This document shows positions 1-12,985 of a stretch of 64,000 bases of DNA, piece by piece. Under the pieces are notes generated by a model that did not search any database, was not told the DNA's origin, and saw only the letters and a list, made by a program, of their open reading frames with translations. The position numbers were made by a program, and so were the translations under genes. The DNA is from Selaginella moellendorffii (taxonomy: Eukaryota > Streptophyta > Lycopodiopsida > Selaginellales > Selaginellaceae): NCBI RefSeq assembly GCF_000143415.4, contig NW_003314281.1:360833-424832 (forward strand), written 5' to 3'. Each line of letters opens with the position of its first letter. Positions within the stretch are counted from its first letter, which is position 1.

Positions 1-361
1 TCATAATTAGTCAATAGAAAGGGCATAATAGCGAATGTATCTTGGCAGACACGGCAAAATACTATATAACAATATTGAGGGACTAAACTCAATTTTGTGA
101 GGGTTCTTGATACTAGCAAGTGCAAGCTAATGACAAGAGTTTCTCAAACCAAGTCAAATCTTCTCAACAAAAAACACATAGGAGTTCCTACCTTATATTT
201 ATCCGATTTAAGTACATGGCTATTGACCAGTTTCTCAACTAACTCAAGTGAGAATTATAAAAGGAACCAATTGTACCAACCTCTGGCCATCATGGTAGTA
301 AGGAAAGAGTGTCCAATGACTAGCCAACAAGTATCTTTTAATACCCGAAGTCACATTCATG
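1..361 (-). mobile_element. LTR-A remnant, cut by the window start
   Basis: This matches, in the same orientation, the outer part of the minus-strand LTR copies at 7,846-8,961 and 12,986-13,975. Shared landmarks are the segment with 'gataGCGAa...tttgg' followed by 'aatattgagg', the phrase 'aacacataggagttc', and the outer end 'acccgaagtcacattca'. It is decayed, with many C to T and G to A changes relative to the better copies. No coding capacity is seen. Confidence 0.7.
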
Positions 362-455
362 ATAGAATCCAAGTCTAAGTTCGAGGGTGAAAGCCCAAAG
401 CGATCGTCTCCCAAACCCTAGGGGGTTTGGTGAGCTCCAAAAGTATGGTAGAGGG
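362..455 (+). repeat. Fragment of the G-run LTR module
   Basis: A plus-orientation piece carrying 'ggtgaaagcccaaagcg', a short G run and 'ttccaaaagtat'-like sequence. It is the same module found inside LTR-A (about 10,168-10,252) and inside the chromovirus LTR (33,891-33,972). It lies directly against an LTR remnant of the opposite orientation, so the junction at about 362 is a rearrangement or nested insertion. Confidence 0.6.
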
Positions 456-2850
456 AGGACTCCAATGAGGCTAAGAGATGTCCCAAGCTTTTTGACTCAC
501 CTCCAACAATGTCGATCGCATTGCATGAGAAAGCATCTATCATATAAATGGTTGATTCAACTGCCACCTTGGGGAAAATCTCTGTGAGCTTAGGAGGAAA
601 GTGTGATGTGGAGCCCATCATAGCATAAGCCTTTTGGGTGTGTTGAGAAAGAGCTCTGCCATGGTTGTTGAGAAACGTGGTGCTATGGGTTCCATTGCTA
701 ATTTCTATTTTGCCTTCTGCGTTGTTGATGGTGCAATGAGCTGCAACTTGCCACGAGCGGCCAAGGATGATAGAGTCTTTCAAAGAGGATGTTCCAAGAT
801 GCTAGTAGTCAGCTACAAGGAAATCTACCTCAGAAATAACACCCTGCACTAAGATCTTGACACCACAACAAATGCCTACACGAAGAATAGTGTGGTTGGC
901 GAAGGTCTTGAACATGATGGAGGAGCTCTCAGTGATCTGTAGCTGTGCTGAAAGGGCAGCTTTGAGCAAAATAATGTTGCTCCCAAAACCGAAATCAATC
1001 AAATCGTCCATCTTGCAAGAGGAAGTACCAATCTGCACCAGGACAAAGAATGGACCAGGATCTCCACCATGTCAATGATGTGCACCTCTTGAGGAGTCCT
1101 GTTGAGAGTGCACTCTGGTGTTCCTGACCGTGCAAACTCCTCTAAATGCTGACCAAAACTAGGGACAAGGCACAACATGTCTTGGAGCGAAAAGGTGACC
1201 AGAGTGTCAACCAACTGTTGAAGAACTAGCTCCAGAACAGGAATAGCTATTGGTGAGATCCCAAGAGGAGAAGAGAGTAGTGACTTGAAGGGGAGCTTAC
1301 AAGCCACCCTTTATGTCACTAGATTTGGTGCCAATAGAGATTCACTCTCAACTGATGCTAGGGGATTTATGATAGGCTGAGCAATTGCCTTCTTCTTCGC
1401 TTGGGCTCGAGTGGCTATAGTTTGCTACTGCTGTCTATAGAGTTCTTCGGCTACCAAGATCATGTTGACTGATGAGGCTAGTGCCTTGCCTTTGCTTGAT
1501 AAAGGGGCTGCCTCAATTGCTTGTTGCTCCAACTGCTCTTGTTATGTCTCTGGACCATGAGATGATGTGGAATTGTCAGCAAAGGGATGTTGCTGGACAC
1601 ATTGAGAAGGTGGAGGCCAAAGCTCTAGGTGAAGCTTGAAGCAATGCTGTGTGTTATGTTATTTGTCTCATAGTGAGTGCACCAATGGGACTTGAATCGG
1701 TGTTCCTAAGCTGCAGCAACCTCTTTCCTGGACACCACCAGCTCCTGGAGTAGCTTGTCATGGTGTGATTGTTGCTAAAGAATGATCTCCTTTAGTTTCT
1801 GCATCTCATTGGCAAAGTTCTCGATAGCCGGAGGTGTATGTTCAATAGCAATGGATGGGCAAACAGTTGCACAAGGTGACTTTGATGGGGTGATGGCTTG
1901 GTCAAAATCAACTCTAGCAATCCCTAGGTTGACAAAAAGCTCTTTTTCCAACTTTGTAGTGAACAAAAATGCCTCATGGCAAGACCCGAATGTCTTCTTA
2001 AAAAGTTTCTACTGCAAGTTCCCACATAGACTTGCTATGAATGCAATGATCCTCTGCTGCTCATCTTGAACCACTCTACGATCCCAACACTACTTCCAAT
2101 ATACTTGAAACTGGGTGATGTAGTCAAGAACAGACTTGTGAGCACCCTGTCGGAATGAAAAGAGGTCAATAAGTAGCTGATTTACGGGTTTTTCTTCAAT
2201 GAAACATTCTCTAAAAGAAGCAAGTGGTGTCTAGAAGTCTGTCTGGTCCTCTAGGAGAAGGAAATCTACCTAAGTTACTACTTTGCCTTTGAGAGACTAC
2301 AAGAAGTCATGGCATATACAATTATCGTTGATCATGTTTATAGTGTAGTAGTAATCAAAACGACTAATATATGATGCTAGAGAGATTGTTCCACACCTGA
2401 GAAGGTTGGCAAATCACTCCCCTTCTGCAAAACATGGAGCTAGGGTCAAGCTAAAGGTGGCTGTGCCATAGCTTGTAGATCTAAATCACTGGAATTTGCC
2501 AAGGATGAAAAAGACTTAGCTCGACAAGGTGCTATGTCATACCTAGCCTACCTCTAGATGTTAGAAAGTTTACTCTGTACCTTAGAGCCTTGAGGTATAG
2601 TAAAAGGGTGCCAATTTGTCACATGTCTAATCTGTACCGGCATCAAATACCCTAAACACTACAAATGCCCAGTCAAGGCAATTGGATTGATAGGAGCAGG
2701 AAGACTATAGACTTCTTCAAAGCACAAGGAGAAGAGTCCTTAGGCAAAATAAATGGCCTAGAACCTTTTATTTACTCTATCCACAAATTGCTCAAAATTG
2801 CCAAAAATGCCCATGACAAAAAGAAATAAAGTTGAAAATGGAAGGAGATA
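418..2850 (-). pseudogene. Decayed retrotransposon gag-protease region
   Basis: Read on the minus strand, gag comes first (about 2,850 down to 1,300) and a retropepsin-like protease follows (about 1,040 down to 420). The protease shows 'LIDFGFGSNII' in place of the usual D-[ST]-G active site, then 'VDFLVADY' and 'SIILGRSW', the typical C-terminal ILG motif. The gag part has stretches such as 'FVNLGIARVDFDQAI' but is broken by stops and frameshifts. The same family occurs on the plus strand at 33,030-33,560 and 40,985-42,600. No RT or integrase is joined to this copy. It is a fossil; product assignment is by motif only. Confidence 0.6.
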
Positions 2851-2904
2851 TATGCCTTAAGCATATATAACTGTTGACCCGTAGAGTAACCGCCGACCTC
2901 TTGC

Positions 2905-3055
2905 GGTAGTCAGTAACTGGTAACTAGTAACTACGAACTTGTAACTGGTAACTGGTAACCGGTAACCCCTTGCTCTCACTCCTACTCTTGTGCCTACTCC
3001 AACACCAACTCCTACTCGTGCGCCTGCTCCTGCACCTACTCCTACTCCTCTCTGA
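2905..3055. repeat. Short tandem and low-complexity repeats
   Basis: First a run of imperfect 'gtaactg' units (about 2,907-2,968), then a pyrimidine-rich array built from 'ctcctact' and 'ctcctgcac' variants (about 2,970-3,052). They lie just upstream (minus-strand sense) of the gag remnant, so they may belong to the LTR or leader of that element. Confidence 0.7.
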
Positions 3056-3699
3056 AGATTGCTTCTTTCCTAAGAAACTTTTAACAAAGTTTAGCCCAAA
3101 AGAGAAAAATGAGTGCTTTGATTTTGATCTTTCACCATTTTGACTGTAAGTAGGCTTGTTGGAAATAGTTTAGCCTCGTCTACCCTCAATTGCAAGAATT
3201 TGTGAAGAAGATGCCTCAATATTCCTTGAGATCGAAGAAAAGATAGCCCAGAACACCAACATTGTGGAAAAACATTTGTATGTCACCACTTTAGATCGAT
3301 AACAAGGGACCATTAGTGTTCTTGGAAACCCTAGGACTAGGAGCACCTTGAGAAATAAACGGCATTCAAAACAAAGCATGGAGCAACATGAATTCTTGCT
3401 ATAAAGATTCCCCTATATAGCCGAAAAAACAAAATCCTTTTGCATGCCATTAATTCACCCAAAACTAGTGCCAAGAATCACCACTACTTGTAGATCTAGG
3501 CCAAATCTACAAACCCAAATGCACTACTTTGAAAAATTTGGCCGAGAATCTAGGCAAGGAAGTGAAAACCCCAAAGTGTTCACCAAACTAAGCCAAGAAA
3601 CATTGTATTCTTCAAATACTACACAGCTTGATTAGCACTATAACTTGCCGAAAAGAAGAGCTCAAAACATACTTGCCATTTTAACATTAATATTTTCAA
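3056..3699. other. No gene seen
   Basis: AT-rich sequence with only short chance reading frames on both strands. No splice-consistent exons, RNA gene or recognisable repeat boundary was found. Confidence 0.5.
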
Positions 3700-4005
3700 T
3701 ATCACCTGTCTTTGTTCTGCATCTGACTTGGGTCTAAACCCAAGTTCCATACCTTGCTAGTTGGTGGAGTACCATATCTTTGTGTTAGGCCACCGGTATA
3801 CTAAAATAACACTAAATTCCATTTGGCTCCATTTTGCATGTTGGTTTTGGCATTGGGATGGTGGATACTCTAGGATTATTCTGAGTTGTTCCATGCTTTT
3901 ATCCCTTTGCTCCTTGGGTTATACACTCATGAGTCACTCTATGCTCTAGTTCCTTCACTCCTTGGCTTTATGCTTGGGAGTTTGGCTCCATTCCTTCATA
4001 AATGA
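3700..4005 (+). mobile_element. LTR-A fragment
   Basis: Plus-orientation piece equivalent to about 10,313-10,610 of the best LTR-A copy. Landmarks are 'tctaaacccaagttccata', 'tggctccattttgcatg', 'gatactctagga' and 'tgcttgggagtttggc'. Both LTR ends are missing. Confidence 0.75.
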
Positions 4006-7000
4006 ACATGTGGTAATGCGAAAAACCATAAGCTATCAAATAGCATAACTAACTATCATAGAAGATCATTAATCATCTCATAAATAAAGAGATGCATAAT
4101 CATCGTTGAAGAAGGAATCTACTATCCCGAAGAATAACAAATCATTCTATATCAACAATAATCAAAAAAAATCTTTGACAAGGATAATTAACTATCCTAG
4201 ATGATAGTCAATTATCTCTAATGATTGCTAGATGTAAAAACCAACTTCAATATCGAAGCTAAAAAGCCAAAATGCCTTCCCCAATAACTTTAAGCAAATG
4301 GACCACAAGCATAAAAACTCAAAAAATTAAAAGCTAAAAGAAGTCATAGCCAAGTCTTACTTAATAATGATCATAAATCTTGCCTAATAATGATCACAAG
4401 TCTTGTATGAACTAACTTTAATACTAAAGAAGAAATCATGGTATAACCAACAATATCATCCTCAACACATCCATAAACTAAACTTCCTAATGCAAAGCTA
4501 ATAAAGAGTATATCTGCATCAATTTAAAAGCCAAACATAACAAAGTTATGCTCAACAAGTGATTATCAAACTGATCCTCCATAAATCCATCTTCTATAGT
4601 AAGACGTAACTCACTTCATAACAAGCACAAGAAAAATCATTAATGATCGATTATCCCAATTCAAATCTAACAAAGAATCAACATCTTTAATATCAATCAC
4701 AACTTTTCATCTCGTAAAGTTAGTATAGTCCATGACTAAATCACTTTTCAAGGAAAAGCCAAAGCTCAATATCTACTGAGCAATCTCGTTTAAAACACAA
4801 CTAACTCAAATTTGCCACTTAGCTTGTTTGAATACTAATATAATTGCTAACTAGCAAATGCACAAATGCTAATAACACAAAGCAACCAAATCATTAATAC
4901 TATCTCCATTGAGACTAATGACACTCAATATCAATTCTACAAAGAGACATCTCATCCCACTTGAATCTCAATATTAATAATGTTAACAACAAGGCATCAT
5001 AATAATGCCATCAACACCAGAATAAAACTAAAAGAAAGCAAGAATGAATCACCACTCAAAACTCTTTAGCAACCAAGCTAACCAAAGTTGAAAATACTTT
5101 ATTTAATATCCAAGACTAATTCTTCAACAAAACTTAATTACAGATAACACATCAGCAAAGAGTAAATCACCATATCCAAGACTCCATGAAATCCAACACC
5201 ACAAACTAAATGTAAATAAATGTAATTGACAAAGGAATCGACATTCCAACATGGAAAAACCATGTAAGCCATGACATGATCCTCCACAACACCATCCAAT
5301 AAAGCAAGTCTACCGCTACTAAATCAGCATTGAGCAAAACAAGTCTCAATAGTCCTTGACGAAGTCTACAAGCAATCACTAGTTGCAAAATAACTAACAA
5401 TCAATCTTTCAACTTACCCTTCACAAGACCCAAACACAAACTCAAGTCATCAAGTTATATACTTGTCTAACAAGAACATAATACCCCAAATACAAGATAA
5501 GGTTCATGGACAAGCACGAACTAAATAACTACTCAAATCTAGTTCAACCACAATAAACTCACCAATATGTTTAACCAATAGCTCTAAGCATGCCTTGAAG
5601 AGGCTAACTATGCATAATCAACACTTAGCCAAAACCAAAGTGAAGACTATGAAATGGACTTATATTGGTACACAACTTTCTCATAAATAAAGCTATAGTA
5701 CAAGTACTAACATCTCAATTACAAAAAACTAAATTGAACATCACCATCATAAACCAAGATGCAAAGTTACCATGACTAAGTCAAGATCAGTGAGAGCACA
5801 CTACTCTCATAGAGTCTAACAAAATGCAAAGTGCAACTTGCCACCAATCATAACATTACAAAAGAAAGGCATAAGGGTCACTTTTCTAGAAAAGTGCAAC
5901 AGCCACTTTTCTACACCAACTTTAGACTCTATCCAATTTAATTGCCTTAACCCCAAGAGTTAGCATCCCTTTTGGGTTGCATCATACAAACTACTTAGTA
6001 AATTTTAAGCCAATTAAAGTTAACTCCAACCCCTTCATTAATTTGTATTGGCTTATGAAAATAGAATGGTTTTCGAGCAAAGTGATCAACAGATCAGCCA
6101 TTGGAAAAACTTAAGAAAATTTCTGGAAAATTTCCATCCTAGAGAAAGAATGACTCTCAGTCTAGGAATACAAACTTTCAAGACTTAATTAACTTCCTTC
6201 TATCTACAATTTCACTTAGGTTCACCTTAACATAAATTCTCATGACCCAATAGCATGCTTAAGCATTGAACATCATGCCCATATTTCCAAATCCAACATT
6301 GACATCTGCAAAATGCAAAATGCAAAATGAACATCTAAGGCTTGATCACGAAAATCATATCTTTGGATATCCACATTGCACTAACACTCCTCTTCAATCA
6401 CATTCAAGATCTAATGTAAAGCTAAAAACACTAACAAAGAAAATGACATAAAAAATCAAGGTCTAAAGAAAATTCTTCATCACTCAACATAACAATACCA
6501 TTTCCACTAACACAAATGTTAGCGATGTTAATGCCTCAACTTTACACTTTCTCCATCCAACAATCTACTCCAAGTGCTAACAGATTAACTAACAAGCTAT
6601 ATCAAGTGAATGCTATAATCTTTTTGAACACCTTAATAGGCAAACTCAAGGAAATAAGGTACTAATTTAAGCTTAGCATAATGGATCACCATTGAGAATC
6701 TAGTCAAGACTACTACAATGCTACTACATGCAAGTAGACTAGCTTCACTATCAACCACTTTGGGGTTGATCATCATTTTGTAAACACATTACTCACTATC
6801 ACATGTATATGATATAAAAATCACAATGATTTGATCATCAATTAAGCAACACCACGAGCAACACCCATGTCATTCAAAATGCAACATAAATACCACACTC
6901 CATTGATAAAGACTTACAACACCCAACACCACTAACATTTGTTCACAACACAGACAAACTCACGCCACTCTATTTCCGACCAAACTCAAAACTAATCCAA

Positions 7001-7845
7001 CACCAAACTACTCAAGGAGCAATAGCAAAGTTTCCTAGAAGAGAATTGAGCATTGCAACCCAAGTCTTTAATAGTAAGCTTAGACAAAATGGTTTAGCAT
7101 TTCACCACTATCCATCCCATGACTCACCACTTGTAAAATTATTATAATCAACATGCATCAAGATAAGGACTCTTGATTGCATATTATGAACACGGGCAAT
7201 GAATTACACCACATTGCGAATCATTTCTCCAAGAAGAAAAGATGATTTACATGTTTGATTTTTCATCCCTGATACCTCTCTTTTCAGTCTTAACTTTGAC
7301 TTAACTTTAAGCTTGCATTCACATTGCTTTCAGTCCAATCCAAGAAAAGTTTATGAGAGAGCACGGCAATGACTACTTGAACCAATAGACTAATCCCTAT
7401 AATCTTGGTTGATCCACTTGTAATCATACTTAAGAAGGATCCACTAGTGCCATGCTAAATAGCACCTATTTGCCACTCATAGCAAACCCAGAGGAGGTTT
7501 ACATTCAACTCATGGTACATGGAACAACTCATGGAACCACTAATAGGCTAACATTAATCCTGCCAACTCAAAGTGTGACCTTGAGTTGCTAATGTGCCTC
7601 ACTCACGAGCCCAAGCACAAACTCATGCAAACGGAACAACTCAATCCATCTTATGAGCCCAAGAACAAACTCACATAATACGGTACAAAAAGGTAACTAA
7701 ATCCATACCCAAGGAACCATTGCGAAGCCTTTGCACCCAAACATGTACCCACTTGGATCATTGTTTTCATCTTTGCATATGCAACAAGATTAGTTGCCCA
7801 ATTTCATTGGATAGTACTCGCTAAGACATATTCCTCTGATACCAA
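4006..7845 (-). mobile_element. Internal region of an LTR-A element, apparently non-coding
   Basis: This lies on the inner side of the minus-strand LTR at 7,846-8,961. It begins with a primer-binding-site-like sequence (complement of TGGTATCAGAGG, about 7,833-7,845), the usual match to initiator Met-tRNA. Across more than 3.5 kb no gag, RT or integrase motif and no long frame is seen. About 5,655-6,800 is repeated directly at 11,843-12,970, and about 6,800-7,845 is repeated inverted at 10,765-11,842. A non-autonomous element with a large non-coding interior (LARD type) is the simplest reading; extreme decay is the alternative. Confidence 0.55.
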
Positions 7846-8961
7846 ATGTAGCGCATGTGGTTTTCACCCTTTATCCTATGGTGATTTACCATAGGATAAC
7901 CACAAAATGAAACCTAAACCCTCCATGTGTCACATGCCACGTATCCAAAGGACAGTGGTGTGGAACTTAAGTTTCAATGCCTTGGGCCACTGAACAAAGG
8001 AATGGAGGCAAACTCCCAAGCATGAAGCCAAAGAGCAAAGGAATCAAAGTACGAAGTGACTCCTGAATGTACAGCCCAAGGAGCGAAGGGACAAGACCAC
8101 AGAGCAACTTGGAACAGTCCTAGAGTATCCAACATCTCAATGCCAGAACTAGCACGCAAAACAGATTCTGTGCTATTTCAGTATACCGGTGGCCAAACAC
8201 GAGAATATGGGTACTCCACTAGCTAACATGGTGTGGAATTTGGGCTTAGACCCAAGCTGAACGCAGAACAAGGATAAGCATGCAAGTGGGAGCTAAACTA
8301 TGCCTCAGGTTGGTTGGCCATGCCTAATCTACCCACTATCCCTATTATACATTTGGAACCCCCTATATCCCCCCCCCCCCCCTAGGAACACACACTTTAG
8401 GCTTTCACCCTTACCCACCCTTAGTATTAGGAGTTAGTGTCTAGGACAAGCTCAAGACTTACTAAATATAGAATGTTTCTAAATTGCAAATTTGGATACA
8501 AGATGAACACCATTGTGTTTAGGACAATCTCTACATTCTGTAGATATGCCAAATGAGTAGATTTAGACACTTTCCATAAATAACATTTGGGACCAGAATG
8601 AGACTAACACAAAGGGCATGATAGCGAGGGTGTTTGGCAAACACAATAAGCTATCATTCAGTGATATTGAGGGGATAGTTTCAATACACGAGGGTTCTTA
8701 TCACTAGTCAATATAAGATACAACAAAATGTTAACTCCTTACTGGGCTAAGTATGCTTAACTAATAACATGTAGGAATTCCATCCTTATGCCCATTTGGT
8801 CTAAGTATATTCGAAATGCCTAATTAACTCCACTAGCATAAGAGGGATTGATAAAGGGTCCAGCAATACTGACCTCCTACTGTCTTGGCAATAAGGAAAA
8901 AATATTTAAAAGGACTAGTTGACAAGTATTTTTCGATACCCAAAGTCATATTCACAATATA
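7846..8961 (-). mobile_element. LTR-A, minus-strand copy (5' LTR of its element)
   Basis: On the plus strand it starts 'tgtagcgcatgtgg', directly after the primer-binding-site complement, and ends near 'aaagtcatattcacaata'. It contains a C14 run (about 8,369-8,382), which is the G-run module in reverse. It is the inverted counterpart of 9,624-10,764. The two LTRs face each other with their outer ends, separated by an older Gypsy fragment. Confidence 0.75.
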
Positions 8962-9623
8962 TTATTTGTTATAGTTGGTGATGTTTGATTTGGTAGAGCA
9001 TTTTCCATAATTGACTATTAGTAATTAGTACATCATTATTATTTTTGACTATTTGACTCATTGGGTAGAACTTAGTGCTCTTACTACTATTGTTAGATAC
9101 TTCCTCTTTAATTTAGTGGTTTTCTAGCATTCTTATTTAGAGTGGATTCTTTTTTATAATAGTTCCATATCTTGATATATTGGTTAAAGATACATTTACA
9201 AGTGCTTATCAATCATAGATGGATGGTTTGGTAGAACACCTCATCAGACTTTCAAATGGATGATCATTAAATATGTGAATTTTCAACATTCGGATTGGGA
9301 TAATTATTTGTCATCCTTTAGTATACATATGTCATAGAGGTATAGAGTTCTATTGGTACTTCATCATATGAACTCTTAAATGATCATAATCTGATATTAC
9401 TAATAAAGTTGATTTTATGTTTATGATTGCCACAAGTTGTTAATGCTATATTCTAAGATCAATATTTGATGAACATTCTTCTACTAGTTCAAGTAAAGTC
9501 TATTAAACACTTATGCCATGTATATATGGGATAACAATGGCACTATAACTCTTATCATCATCCACCTACGAAGTATAAAGTGGATGATCTAATCTTAGTT
9601 TGTTTTCTTAATCTTATATGACT
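8962..9623 (+). pseudogene. Decayed Gypsy integrase fragment
   Basis: From about 9,045 this aligns with the integrase of the short-LTR Gypsy element (27,410-28,040) without large gaps. Shared stretches include 'ttcaacattcggattggga' and 'aaagtggatgat'. Stops and frameshifts are frequent and most changes are C to T or G to A. The fragment is cut on the right at about 9,624, where an LTR-A copy begins. It is useful as an outgroup: at the position of the downstream TAA stop of the younger element (27,953-27,955) this copy has CAA (9,535-9,537). Confidence 0.8.
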
Positions 9624-10764
9624 TGTTGTCGCGAATGTGACTTCGGGTATCGAAAGTCACCTGTCGCCTAGTCCTTTCGGATATTTTTTCCTTACTTCCA
9701 CGACAGCAAGAGGTTGGTATTGCTGGACCCGTTATCAGTTCCCACTTGAGCTAGTTGAGAAACTGGTCATTGACCGTGCACTTAAATCAGATAAACATAA
9801 GGTAGGAACCCTATATGTTTCTTGCTGAGCATACTCGGCCTGGTTTGAGAAACTCCTGTCATTGGCTTGCACTTGCTAGTATCAAGAACCTCTGCGATAT
9901 TGAATTTTGTCCCTCAATATTTGCTAGATGATAGCTTATTGTGTCTGCCAAACACCTTCATTATCATACCCTTTGTGTTAATCTCATTTTGGTCCTAAAA
10001 ACTATTTATGGAAAGTGTCTAGATTTGTTCATTTGGCATATCTACGGAATGTAGATATTGTCTTGAACACAATAGTGTTCATCTCGTATCCAAATTCGCA
10101 ATCTAAGGACATTCCATATTGAATAAGTTTCAAGCTTATCCCAGAGACTAACTTTTGATACTAAGGGAGGCTTGGGGTGAAAGCCCAAAGCGTGTGTTCC
10201 TCAAGAAGGGGGGGGGGGGGGGTGCTGTGGGGAGTTCCAAATGTATAGTAGGGATAGTGGGTAGGTCAGGTATGGCCGACTAACTTGAGGCATAGTCTAA
10301 CTCCCGATTGCGTGCCTGTCCTTGTTCTGCGTCTGGCTTGGGTTTAAGCCCAAGCTCCACACCATGCTAGCTGGTGGAGTACCCATATTCTCACATTAAG
10401 CCAGTTGTATGCTAAAATAGCACCAGACTTTGTTTGGCTCCATTTTGCATGCTGGTCATGGCATTGCGATACTGGATACTCTAGGACTATTCCAAGTCAC
10501 TCTATGCTCTTGTCCCTTCGCTCCTTGGGCTGTATGCTCGAGAGTCGTTCTGTGCTCCAGTGCCATTGCTTCTTGGCTCCATGCTTGGGAGTTTGGCACC
10601 GTTTCTTCGTTCAGTGGCCTTAGGCCCTGAAACTCAAGTTCCACACTACTGTTCTTTTGACACATGGCATGTGACACGTGGCACATGGAGTGTTTAGGTT
10701 CCGCTTTGTGGTTATCCTATGGTAAACCACCATAGGATAAAGTGTAAAAACCACATGCACTACA
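9624..10764 (+). mobile_element. LTR-A, best plus-strand copy
   Basis: About 1.14 kb, starting TGTTGTCGCG and ending CACTACA, followed at once by 'ttTGGTATCAGAGG' (10,765-10,778). That is the standard primer-binding site for initiator Met-tRNA, so this is a 5' LTR. The G-run module, including a run of 16 or so G, lies at about 10,168-10,252. The LTR interrupts the integrase remnant on its left. A matching 3' LTR in the same orientation is not present in the expected place. Confidence 0.8.
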
Positions 10765-11842
10765 TTTGGTATCAGAGGAATACGTCTTAGCGAGTACTAT
10801 CCAATAAGATTGGGCAACTAATGTCATTGTATACGCAAAGATGAAAACAATGATTTGAGTGGGTACATATTTGGGTGCAAAGGCTTTGCAATGGTTCCTT
10901 GGGTATGGATTTAGTTACCTTTTTGTACCGTATTATGTGAGTTTGTTCTTGGGCTCATAAGATGGATTGAGTTGTTCTGTTTGCATGAGTTTGTGCTTGG
11001 GCTCGTGAGTGAGGCATATTAGCAACTCAAGGTCACACTTTGAGTTGGCAGGATTAATGTTAGCCTATCGGTGATTCTATGAGTTGTTCCATGTATCGTG
11101 AGTTGAATGTAAACCTCCTCTGGGTTTGCTATGAGTGGCAAATAGGCTGGTCCATAGCTGTTTAGCACGGCACTAGTGGATCCTTCCTAGGCATGATTAT
11201 AAGTGGATCAATTAAGATTGTAGGGATTAGTCTATTGGTTCAAGTAGTCAATGCCATGCTCTCTTATAAACTTTTCCTGGATTGGACTGAAGGCAGTGCA
11301 AATGCAAGCTTGAGTTTTAGTCAAAGATAAGGTTGAAAAAGAGTCATTGGGGACGAAGGATCAAACACGTAAATCATCTTCTCTTCTTGGAGAGATGATT
11401 TGCAACGAGATGTTAGCTTATTGTTTATGTTCACATTATGCAATCAAGAGTCCCTACCTTGATGCATGTTGGTTATAGTGGTCTTACAAGTGGTGAGTTA
11501 TGGGATGGATAGTGGTGAGGCTTGCCATTAGAAGATTTGGGTTACAATGCTCAATTCTTTTCCAAGGAACCTTGTTATTCCTCCTTGAGTAACTTGGTGT
11601 TGGATTTGTTTTGAGTTTGGTTGGAAATAGAGTGGCATGAGCTTGTCCATGTTGTGAACAAAAGTTAGTGGTGTTAAGTGTTGTAAATCTCAATCAGTGG
11701 GGTGTGGCATTTATGTTGCATTTTGTCAAGTCGAGTTGACACTTGATACTCACATAAACCTTTGTAGTAGTGACATAGGCATTACTCGTGGTGTTGCTCA
11801 ATTAATGATTAAATCATTATGATTTCTATATCATATCGGTAC
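10765..11842 (+). mobile_element. LTR-A internal region, primer-proximal part
   Basis: Starts with the primer-binding site and is the inverted repeat of about 6,800-7,845. It shows no recognisable gag or pol and no long frame. It stops abruptly at about 11,842, where sequence in the opposite orientation begins. Confidence 0.65.
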
Positions 11843-12985
11843 ACAACCTCCTCATAGACAAAGTTATATTATAGGTACCAACATTTCAACCTTAAACAAG
11901 TAAATTGAACATCACCATCCTCAAACAAAGTGCAGGGCCACCAACACCAAATCAAGATTGGTGAGAGCTCATTACTTTCATAAAATCTAATGAAATGCAA
12001 GGTGCAACTTGCCACCAAGTATAATGCTACCAAAGAAAGGCACATGGGTCACCTTCTTTAGAAAAGTGTAATGACCACTTTTTCACAAACTCTAGACTCT
12101 ATCCAATTTAATTGCCTTAACCCCAAAAGTTAACATCCCTTTTAAGACGCATCATACAAATTACATACTAAGGTCTAAACTAACTGAAATCAACTCTAAC
12201 CCTTTCACTAATTTGTATTAACTTATGAAAACAGAATGATTTTTGAGCAAAGTGATCAATAGATCAGCCATTGGAAAAGCCTAAGAAAATTTGTGGAAAA
12301 TTTTCCATCTTAAAGAAAGAATGACTCTCAGTCTAGGAATGCAAACTTTTCAAAACTCAACCAACTTCTTTCTACCAACAATTTCACATAGGTTCACTTC
12401 AACACAGATTCTCATGACCAATAGTATGCTTAAGCATCAAACATCTTTGCCCATTTTTATGACATTTAATACCAACATCTGCAAAAATGCAAAATGAACG
12501 CCTAATGCTTAATCATAAAGACTATATCTTCGGACATCCACATTGCACTAACACTCTTCTTGAACCATCTTCAAGATCCAATATGAAGCCAAAACACTAA
12601 CAAAAAAAATGACATGGAAAATCAAGGTTTAAGGAGAATTCCTTATCACTTGAAATAACAATGCCACTTCCACTAACACAAGTGTTAGCAATATCAATGC
12701 CTTAATTACACACCTTCTTCATCCAACAATCTACTCCAAGTGCTAACAGATCAACCAACAAACTATAGTAAATGAATGTTACAACCCTTTTTCCAACACT
12801 TTAATGGGCAAACTCAAGGAAACAAGGTTTCAACTCAAACTTAGCATAATGGATCATCTTTGAGAATCCAATCAAAGATACTACAATGTTACTATATGTA
12901 AGTAAACTAACCTCACCATCAACCACTTTGGGGTTGATCATCATTTAACCAAGCAACTTCGTAAACGTATTGTTCACTATCACAT
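11843..12985 (-). mobile_element. LTR-A internal region, distal part, opposite orientation
   Basis: Direct repeat of about 5,655-6,805. At its right end it passes into LTR sequence, skipping about 1.1 kb that is present in the copy at 6,805-7,905. The skipped part is essentially the part held by the neighbouring plus-strand segment 10,765-11,842. Confidence 0.6.

Noticed and set aside
2905-3055. A CRISPR array or satellite.
   Set aside because: The units are short, contiguous and degenerate with no spacers; this is simple tandem repetition in a plant genome.
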